From Oscillospiraceae bacterium (lineage in GTDB: Bacteria; Bacillota_A; Clostridia; Oscillospirales; WRJC01), in NCBI GenBank assembly GCA_009785015.1, contig WQXD01000197.1:1-6912 (forward strand): a DNA stretch of 6,912 nucleotides. The letters run 5' to 3'. Under the pieces are notes generated by a model that saw only the letters and a list, made by a program, of their open reading frames with translations, made no database searches and was not told the DNA's origin. Numbering within the stretch: the stretch's first letter is position 1; the number at the start of each line of letters is the position of its first letter. The position numbers were made by a program, and so were the translations under genes. Shown here one piece after another: positions 1 through 6,047 of this stretch.

Positions 1-2
1 CC

Positions 3-1697
3 GCTTTGGAAATTTCGCAGAAATTCAATATAGCGCACAAAAATATAAAGCCCGAAAACATATTCGTGTCAAAGCTCGGCGATTTTATGCTCGGCGATTT
101 CGGGATTTCGCGGACAGCCGAAAAAATCGCGAGCGGGCTGCCCAAAAAGGGCGCTTACGCATATGTGGCCCCGGAGCTGTACCTCGGCGACCCGTGCGGC
201 ACCAATGTGGATACATATTCCCTCGGGATCGTGCTCTACCGCATGCTCAATGACAACCGCATCCCGTTTCTGCCGGAATATCCGGCGCAGATAAGCGGCA
301 GCGCGTACAGGGAAGCGGTGGTAAAGCGCGTCAGGGGCGCGCCGCTGCCCAAGCCGAAAAACGCCCCGGGACGGCTGGCGGAAATAATTCTGAAAGCCTG
401 CGCCTATGCCCCGGGGGAACGCTACAATTCGCCCAAACAAATGAAAGAGGATCTCGGCTCCATTTTGTACACGGCCGAAGAAGCAGTCATAGCTTACCCG
501 CGCGGAGACCTGATACAGCCGAAGCCCATAGAATATATCGAAGAGGACGACATACCGTTTTCGGAGACCATCGTCTGGGAGGCGGCTCCGTTTGAGCCCG
601 AAAAAGCCGAACATAAAAGCGAAAGTATCGGAGAATTTGATATAAGGCTCCCGGAACCGCCGCTCCCTGCCCCGAATTCGAAAAAACGCGGCCGTAAACC
701 ATGGAAACCGCTGGCGCTTTTGTGCGCGGCTGCCGTGCTTCTGGCCGGAGGGGTATACGCCGCGATTTCAACGGCGCCGAAAAAAGACCCCGGCGAACCC
801 GAAAGAAGCACCGCTTTTTACACAGGCGGCGCCGCGTATACGGTCTCCGGCGGCAATACGCCGGGAAATATAGCCAATGGCGGCTATGCGGCGATTGAAG
901 GAGACCGGATATATTATTCCAACGGAAACGACAACTGGACGCTTCACACAAAAAAGACCGACGGAAGCGGCGCGGCTAAGCTGTGCGACGACAGGTCATA
1001 CGGCATAAACGCGTCGGGCGGCTTTATCTATTACATCAACGCCACGGACGACAAAAAAATATACTCGATAAAAACCGACGGAAGCTCCAAAAAAAAGCTC
1101 TGCGACGACGAATCCTCCGGCGTCAATATCGACGGCGATACGCTCTATTACATAAATGAGAGCGACAACGGGGCGATATACTCGATGAAAACCGACGGAA
1201 GCGGCAAAAAAAAGCTCTGCGGCGACAAATCCTCCGGCATCAGTATCGACGGCGATACGCTCTATTACGTAAATGAGAGCGACAACGGGGCGATATATTC
1301 GATGAAAACCGACGGAAGCGCCCAAAAAAAGCTGAACGGCGACTGGTACGCGAGATATATGAACGTGGCGGGGGGGAAAATCTATTACAGCAACACCGGC
1401 GACAACAAACGCCTGTACGTGATGAACACGGACGGCAGCGGCAGGCGCAGCCTCGGCGAAGGCGACGGCGTGCACAATATAAACGTGGCGGGGGAACAAA
1501 TCTACTACAGCAATATAAGCGACGGCGGGAGAATATACCTGATGGGCCTTGACGGCCGCGGAAAATACAAATTGAACGACGACGACTCGCAGAATATAAA
1601 CATAGCCGGGGACACGATTTATTACATCAATATAGGCGACAATTACAAAATGTACTCCATCAAAACCGACGGCAGCGGCAGAAAAGCGCTGGAATAG
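3..1697 (+). CDS. Membrane-anchored Ser/Thr protein kinase-like protein with DUF5050-type propeller repeats (5' end missing)
   Basis: The gene enters from the left with its start, ATP-binding loop and N-lobe outside the window; 564 codons are visible. Seen in order: the catalytic loop H-K-N-I-K-P-E-N (36-59), the D-F-G metal-binding motif (96-104), A-P-E closing the activation segment (168-176), and D-T-Y-S-L-G of helix F (210-227), so this is the C-lobe of an Hanks-type kinase. A Glu/Pro-rich linker follows, then a basic stretch (K-K-R-G-R-K), one hydrophobic helix (about 711-770), and seven repeats with the core I-Y-Y-x-N...T-D-G-S (about 879-1694). Positive-inside charge puts the kinase in the cytoplasm and the repeats outside, as in known sensor kinases with beta-propeller ectodomains. 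The repeats resemble DUF5050; ligand unknown. Odd point: the catalytic Asp of H-R-D is Asn (codon 42-44), so activity is doubtful. Fold and topology are secure; substrate and signal are not. Confidence 0.9.
   Translation, partial: ALEISQKFNIAHKNIKPENIFVSKLGDFMLGDFGISRTAEKIASGLPKKGAYAYVAPELYLGDPCGTNVDTYSLGIVLYRMLNDNRIPFLPEYPAQISGSAYREAVVKRVRGAPLPKPKNAPGRLAEIILKACAYAPGERYNSPKQMKEDLGSILYTAEEAVIAYPRGDLIQPKPIEYIEEDDIPFSETIVWEAAPFEPEKAEHKSESIGEFDIRLPEPPLPAPNSKKRGRKPWKPLALLCAAAVLLAGGVYAAISTAPKKDPGEPERSTAFYTGGAAYTVSGGNTPGNIANGGYAAIEGDRIYYSNGNDNWTLHTKKTDGSGAAKLCDDRSYGINASGGFIYYINATDDKKIYSIKTDGSSKKKLCDDESSGVNIDGDTLYYINESDNGAIYSMKTDGSGKKKLCGDKSSGISIDGDTLYYVNESDNGAIYSMKTDGSAQKKLNGDWYARYMNVAGGKIYYSNTGDNKRLYVMNTDGSGRRSLGEGDGVHNINVAGEQIYYSNISDGGRIYLMGLDGRGKYKLNDDDSQNINIAGDTIYYINIGDNYKMYSIKTDGSGRKALE
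879..1694 (+). repeat. Seven in-frame tandem repeats of 117-120 bp (beta-propeller blades)
   Basis: Units begin near 879, 996, 1113, 1230, 1350, 1470 and 1587, with periods of 39 or 40 codons; the last is slightly short. Each carries I/L-Y-Y-x-N, a S/G-D-N/G turn, I/L-Y-x-M/I-K-T-D-G-S and a Lys-rich stretch. Units 3 and 4 are almost identical in DNA: I count four differences across their first 90 bases, which indicates recent duplication or gene conversion. Poly-A tracts recur at the same place in units 2 to 4: A8 at 1089-1096, A8 at 1206-1213, A7 at 1324-1330. A G7 run lies at 1370-1376. The blade assignment is inference from the repeat pattern. Confidence 0.88.
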
Positions 1698-1703
1698 GGA
1701 TTT

Positions 1704-2081
1704 TTATTCGTCGTCCTCGTCCTCGTCTTCTTCCTCTTCTTCGCGGTGTTCTACGGCGCGCACCGCCCATTTTGTTATCTTCAGTTTTGTGCGGTCAGCC
1801 CCCGTCTCGACAATCAGAAAATCGTCCTTTATCTGGATGATTTTTCCGAGTATTCCCCCGGTGGTGGATATTTCGTCGCCCACTTTGAGGTTGTTTCTCA
1901 TTTCGTTGACGGCTTTCTCCTGCTTTTTCTGCGGCCTGTACATCATAAAATAGATCAGCGCCCCGAACAGCACGATCATGATCACCGTGGAAAAAAGCGA
2001 ATTCATGCCTCCAGCATCGGTTCCCGCGCCGGCGTCCGCCCCGGCTTCGTTTAAAAACGGAATTATCTGTCTACCAAACAT
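1704..2081 (-). CDS. yajC: Preprotein translocase accessory subunit YajC
   Basis: YajC is a small single-pass inner-membrane protein that associates with SecDF and the SecYEG translocon. The 125-residue product has the family layout: a short Ala/Gly/Asp-rich lead (residues 1-25), one transmembrane helix (about 28-47), then the hallmark Y-R-P-Q-K-K-Q after the helix and the cytoplasmic domain with L-K-V-G-D-E-I-S-T-T-G-G. It ends in an uninterrupted 12-residue Glu/Asp tail (codons 1707-1742), unusually acidic. The start at 2081 is chosen because G-G-A-G-G-G lies at 2091-2096, nine bases upstream; an internal Met (2004-2006) has a G-G-A-G-G only about one base away, too close to work well. The gene stands alone on the minus strand behind its own consensus promoter, with no secD or secF visible next to it. 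Confidence 0.95.
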   Translation of the reverse strand: MFGRQIIPFLNEAGADAGAGTDAGGMNSLFSTVIMIVLFGALIYFMMYRPQKKQEKAVNEMRNNLKVGDEISTTGGILGKIIQIKDDFLIVETGADRTKLKITKWAVRAVEHREEEEEDEDEDDE

Positions 2082-2118
2082 CGATTTTTACCCTCCAAAA
2101 TCTTGATTCTTGTAGTTA

Positions 2119-2134
2119 CCGGCCCGACGGCCTT
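2119..2134 (-). other. Small GC hairpin at the expected 5' end of the yajC transcript
   Basis: On the minus strand GGCC-GTCG-GGCC can form a 4-bp stem with a 4-base loop. The promoter at 2140-2168 predicts transcription starting near 2133, so the hairpin would sit at the very 5' end of a leader of about 50 bases, well clear of the ribosome binding site. Hairpins in that position can protect an mRNA from 5'-dependent decay; that role here is inference from a short stem. Confidence 0.3.
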
Positions 2135-2139
2135 GTTTC

Positions 2140-2168
2140 ATTATATCAGACTTGACGGCAAATGTCAA
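2140..2168 (-). promoter_or_regulatory. Consensus vegetative promoter for yajC
   Basis: Reading the minus strand, TTGACA (2163-2168) is followed by exactly 17 bases and then TATAAT (2140-2145), a perfect match to the sigma-A/sigma-70 consensus. Predicted start of transcription is about 2133, giving a leader of about 50 bases to the yajC ATG. The sequence upstream of the -35 is A/T-rich. No operator is evident. Confidence 0.88.
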
Positions 2169-2208
2169 CAAAAATTATGACCGATTGCCAAAAAACAAAA
2201 TATTTCTC

Positions 2209-2237
2209 TTGACAAAATCCGAAAATTTGTGTATAAT
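2209..2237 (+). promoter_or_regulatory. Consensus vegetative promoter for lysC and the downstream operon
   Basis: TTGACA (2209-2214), a 17-base spacer and TATAAT (2232-2237) match the sigma-A/sigma-70 consensus exactly. The predicted start near 2244 leaves a leader of only about 26 bases before the lysC GTG, too short for a lysine riboswitch or T-box. The upstream stretch is rich in A and T, like an UP element. It is the only strong promoter I see for the five-gene plus-strand cluster. Confidence 0.9.
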
Positions 2238-2252
2238 TGTTCACTATACAAT
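2236..2252 (+). promoter_or_regulatory. Small inverted repeat over the -10 and start point of the lysC promoter
   Basis: ATTGT (2236-2240) and ACAAT (2248-2252) are perfect 5-bp arms around a 7-base centre. The site overlaps the end of the -10 box and the likely transcription start, where a repressor could block initiation. The arms are short and A/T-rich, so chance is a fair explanation. Confidence 0.2.
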
Positions 2253-2255
2253 ATT

Positions 2256-2262
2256 AAGGAGG
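2256..2262 (+). promoter_or_regulatory. Strong ribosome binding site fixing the lysC GTG start
   Basis: AAGGAGG sits seven bases before the GTG at 2270 and matches the anti-Shine-Dalgarno sequence almost fully. It decides the start codon, since no ATG lies in frame nearby and the first residues from this GTG lead directly into the K-F-G-G-S-S motif. Confidence 0.88.
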
Positions 2263-2269
2263 TTTACCT

Positions 2270-3580
2270 GTGAGTGTAAAAGCTGTAAAATTCGGCGGGA
2301 GCTCGCTTGCCGACGCTTCTCAGTTCAAAAAAGCGGCCGAGATAATAAAAAGCGACCCCGAGAGGAAATTCGTGATCCCTTCCGCCCCCGGCAAAAGGTC
2401 CCCCGACGATGTCAAAGTCACGGACCTGCTGCTGAAAACGTATGAAATCGCCTCAAAAGGCGGCGATATAACCGATATATTCGGGCAGATAAAAAAGCGC
2501 TATGACCAGATCATCGAAGGGCTCGCCCTCGACATGTCGCTCGAGTCCGAATTCGCGAAAATCAAAGACGGCATCGTGAACAAGGCCGGCAGGGATTATA
2601 CCGCGAGCCGCGGCGAATATCTCAACGGGCTTATCATGGCCGGTTACATCGGCTTCCCGTTTGTCGACGCGGCCGAGGTGATATTTTTCAACAACAACGG
2701 CAGTTTTGACGCCGAGCTCACAAACAGCGTCATGGGCAAAAAACTCTCCAAATATGAAAACGCCGTGATACCCGGATTTTACGGGACTATGCCCAACGGC
2801 ACCATAAAGACTTTCCCGCGCGGCGGCTCCGATATAACCGGCGCGATAGTGGCAAGGGCGACCGGCGCGTCGGTGTATGAAAACTGGACCGATGTATCGG
2901 GCGTTCTGATGGCTGATCCGCGTATCATAAAAGACCCGAAGCCGATAGATATCATGACGTACAGGGAGCTCCGGGAGCTCTCGTACATGGGTTTTTCGGT
3001 TTTCCACGAAGATTCGATTTTCCCGGTAAAGCTCGCCAAAATCCCGATAAACATAAAAAACACCGACGACCCTTTGGCCAAAGGTACCCTCATTGTCAAC
3101 CATACCGATTCAATAGGCGAAAATATCATAACCGGCATAGCGGGCCGGAAGAATTTCGCGGTTGTGACCTTGGAAAAAGATATGATGAATTCCGAGATAG
3201 GGTTTGTAAAAAGGGTGCTCGAGGTTTTTGAAAAATTCAACATAAATTTCGAGCATCTGCCGACCGGAATAGACACGCTGAGCCTGATTGTAAACGAGCA
3301 CGACGGCGAAACATACAAGGACCTGCTTTTTCGGGAGCTCCAGCAGAAAGTGTTCCCCGATTCGATAGAATACCAGAGATCGCTCTCTCTCATCGCGGTG
3401 GTGGGCAGGGGCATGATACGCACCAAGGGCACCGCCGCGCGGGTCTTTAAAGCGGTGGCGGACGCGGGGGTAAACGTGCGCATGATCGACCAGGGCTCAA
3501 GCGAGCTGAATATAATAATCGGGGTCAACGACAGCGATTTTGAAAAGGCGATGCAGGCGATATACAGCGCGTTCGCATAG
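2270..3580 (+). CDS. lysC: Aspartate kinase (aspartokinase)
   Basis: Aspartate kinase phosphorylates L-aspartate with ATP, the first committed step toward lysine, diaminopimelate, threonine and methionine. The 436-residue product is full length for the single-chain class. The amino-acid-kinase domain opens with K-F-G-G-S-S (residues 7-12), continues with P-S-A-P-G-K-R (37-43) and R-G-G-S-D-I-T-G (184-191), and then has W-T-D-V-S-G-V and A-D-P-R of the ATP/aspartate site. Two C-terminal ACT domains follow, the first from about residue 290 and the second from about 370 to the end (G-R-G-M then V-R-M-I-D-Q-G-S-S-E-L-N). ACT domains bind feedback-inhibiting amino acids; which one acts here cannot be read from sequence. 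It is the first gene of the plus-strand cluster, with its own consensus promoter and no lysine riboswitch. The symbol reflects family membership; several aspartokinase paralogues may exist in the genome. Confidence 0.95.
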   Translation: MSVKAVKFGGSSLADASQFKKAAEIIKSDPERKFVIPSAPGKRSPDDVKVTDLLLKTYEIASKGGDITDIFGQIKKRYDQIIEGLALDMSLESEFAKIKDGIVNKAGRDYTASRGEYLNGLIMAGYIGFPFVDAAEVIFFNNNGSFDAELTNSVMGKKLSKYENAVIPGFYGTMPNGTIKTFPRGGSDITGAIVARATGASVYENWTDVSGVLMADPRIIKDPKPIDIMTYRELRELSYMGFSVFHEDSIFPVKLAKIPINIKNTDDPLAKGTLIVNHTDSIGENIITGIAGRKNFAVVTLEKDMMNSEIGFVKRVLEVFEKFNINFEHLPTGIDTLSLIVNEHDGETYKDLLFRELQQKVFPDSIEYQRSLSLIAVVGRGMIRTKGTAARVFKAVADAGVNVRMIDQGSSELNIIIGVNDSDFEKAMQAIYSAFA

Positions 3581-3619
3581 TTCGCATAAAAAGGGGAAAA
3601 GGCGGGGCAAAAAAATCCG

Positions 3620-4570
3620 ATGAAATGGATCAGGATAAAAATAGAAACCTCCGGCGGGGGCCTCGAGGCGGCGGCGGGAATATTCGAGGCGGCGGGGATT
3701 TCCTCGCTGGAAATCGAGGACAGCGGGGAGTTTTTGGAAGAGCTTGAGCAAATGAGGGGCAGCTGGGACTATGTCGACGAGGCGCTGTATGAGCAAAAAT
3801 CGAAGGCCTGCAGCGTGGCGGCATATGTAACAGACACCGAAGCGGGGAAAAATACCCTGGAACTCATAAAAAAGAGCGCGGCTGCCTGTAACGGAAAAAA
3901 CTTCGAGGTCTCCTTTGCGGTCATGGACGAAGAGGACTGGGCCGAAAGCTGGAAAAAATATTTTGTGCCCATCCCGGTGGGCAAAAATATCCTCATATGC
4001 CCCATCTGGGAGAGCGTGCCCGGTCAATACAGCTCGCGGATGGTGTTTAAAATCGATCCCGGGATGAGTTTCGGCACGGGAACGCACGAAACCACGCGGC
4101 TGTGCGTCGCCGCGCTCGAAAAATATGTGAAGGGCGGCGATTCTGTTTTGGATCTGGGCTGCGGGAGCGGCATATTGTCGATAATCGCGGCTATGCTCGG
4201 GGCAAATTCCACCGCTGCCGACATCGACGAAAACTGCGTGCAAACCGCGCGCGCAAACGCAAAGCTCAACGGCGTCCCGCCGGACAGGTACAGGGCGTAT
4301 GCGGGGGACCTTTTATCAGATGACAAACTCCGCCAAACGCTCGCAAAACAAAAATACGATCTTGTGCTGGCAAATATAGTCCCCGGGGTCATAATCGCGC
4401 TTCTGTCGTTTGTCAAGGATGTGCTTTTGCCGGGCGGGGCCGCGGTGCTTTCGGGCATCATCGGCCGCTATGTGCCCGAAGTGGAGGAAGCGGCATCAGC
4501 GCTCGGATTTTTTGTAACCGGCAAGACCAAAGAAAACGACTGGCACTGCTTGGAAATAATAAAAAGGTGA
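3620..4570 (+). CDS. prmA: Ribosomal protein L11 methyltransferase
   Basis: PrmA transfers methyl groups from S-adenosylmethionine to lysine side chains and the N-terminus of ribosomal protein L11. The 316-residue product has the usual two-part form: an N-terminal substrate-recognition domain (about 1-100, starting M-K-W-I-R-I-K-I) and a Rossmann methyltransferase domain. Diagnostic motifs are F-G-T-G-T-H-E-T-T (residues 151-159), the SAM-binding loop V-L-D-L-G-C-G-S-G (176-184), the acidic end of strand 2 (A-D-I-D), and N-I-V-P-G (252-256), the motif IV equivalent, where the family more often has Ala in place of the Pro. The ribosome binding site is poor: only a G-rich stretch at 3600-3606, about 13 bases before the ATG. 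It lies 39 bp after lysC with no terminator between, so is probably co-transcribed. Confidence 0.95.
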   Translation: MKWIRIKIETSGGGLEAAAGIFEAAGISSLEIEDSGEFLEELEQMRGSWDYVDEALYEQKSKACSVAAYVTDTEAGKNTLELIKKSAAACNGKNFEVSFAVMDEEDWAESWKKYFVPIPVGKNILICPIWESVPGQYSSRMVFKIDPGMSFGTGTHETTRLCVAALEKYVKGGDSVLDLGCGSGILSIIAAMLGANSTAADIDENCVQTARANAKLNGVPPDRYRAYAGDLLSDDKLRQTLAKQKYDLVLANIVPGVIIALLSFVKDVLLPGGAAVLSGIIGRYVPEVEEAASALGFFVTGKTKENDWHCLEIIKR

Positions 4571-4574
4571 AGAT

Positions 4575-4877
4575 GTGAAAACTTTAAAACAGACGGTATC
4601 GATCGTGCTCATGCTCGCCTTCGGGGGCTCGGCTGTGTGCAATATTCTGCTGATTTTGAAAAAAATCAGTTTAGGCGCCGCGCAGGCCGGTTTTTTTGTT
4701 TTGCTTTCGGTCGTGTTTTTGGTGAGCGTGTTCGGCATCGCCTTAAAAAACATACGAAAAGACAACCGCGTCACCGTGAATATCCTGACTCCGGCGGAGG
4801 AATTCGGGGCGCTGTACGCTTTTGTCGCCGCGGTCTGGGTCATAACGTATTTTATCGCGATAATTTTTTTCAAATAA
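4575..4877 (+). CDS. Small three-helix membrane protein, function unknown
   Basis: I do not recognise a family. The 100-residue product is strongly hydrophobic, with three predicted transmembrane helices at about residues 7-28, 35-57 and 78-99. The loop between helices 2 and 3 is basic (K-N-I-R-K-D-N-R), so by the positive-inside rule the N-terminus and this loop face the cytoplasm and the C-terminus faces out. The start is GTG at 4575; an ATG two bases earlier is followed at once by a stop codon. The ribosome binding site AAGGTGA (about 4564-4570) contains the prmA stop codon and the gap is 4 bp, so translation is probably coupled to prmA. Length, coding direction, hydrophobic pattern and tight packing support a real gene; its role between prmA and tgt is unknown. 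Confidence 0.75.
   Translation: MKTLKQTVSIVLMLAFGGSAVCNILLILKKISLGAAQAGFFVLLSVVFLVSVFGIALKNIRKDNRVTVNILTPAEEFGALYAFVAAVWVITYFIAIIFFK
4852..4870 (+). other. 12-bp perfect palindrome followed by a T7 run, at the end of the small membrane gene
   Basis: TTATCGCGATAA (4852-4863) is a perfect palindrome and is followed by seven T residues (4864-4870). As RNA it could form only a 4-bp A/U stem closing on CGCG, too weak for a convincing terminator. It is entirely coding (Y-F-I-A-I-I-F-F region), which may explain it; a DNA-binding site is the other possibility. Confidence 0.25.
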
Positions 4878-6046
<1,169 letters not shown>

Positions 6047-6047
6047 C

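Noticed and set aside
996..1499. A 167-codon minus-strand frame with apparent internal repeats
   Set aside because: The repeats mirror the propeller repeats of the kinase on the other strand; openness follows from the repeated codon pattern.
1673..1705. Hairpin CAGCG/CGCTG with a later T run as a terminator for the kinase gene
   Set aside because: The stem has five pairs with a nine-base loop and the T run begins nine bases beyond it, too far for a standard intrinsic terminator; most of it is coding sequence.
2082..2269. Riboswitch or T-box in the yajC/lysC intergenic region
   Set aside because: The region is 188 bp and mostly taken up by two promoters; the leaders of about 50 and 26 bases are too short for such elements.
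2152..2445. A 97-codon plus-strand frame spanning the lysC promoter
   Set aside because: It starts before the promoter, overlaps lysC in the wrong frame, and has no ribosome binding site or domain.
3572..3588. Direct repeat TTCGCATA twice at the end of lysC
   Set aside because: Two 8-bp copies around the stop codon, with no symmetry, spacing pattern or adjacent element to suggest a function or an insertion scar.
4836..4864. Possible internal promoter for tgt (GATAAT at 4859-4864)
   Set aside because: At a 17-bp spacing the -35 position reads TGGGTC, a poor match to TTGACA, and the -10 lies within the palindrome and coding sequence.
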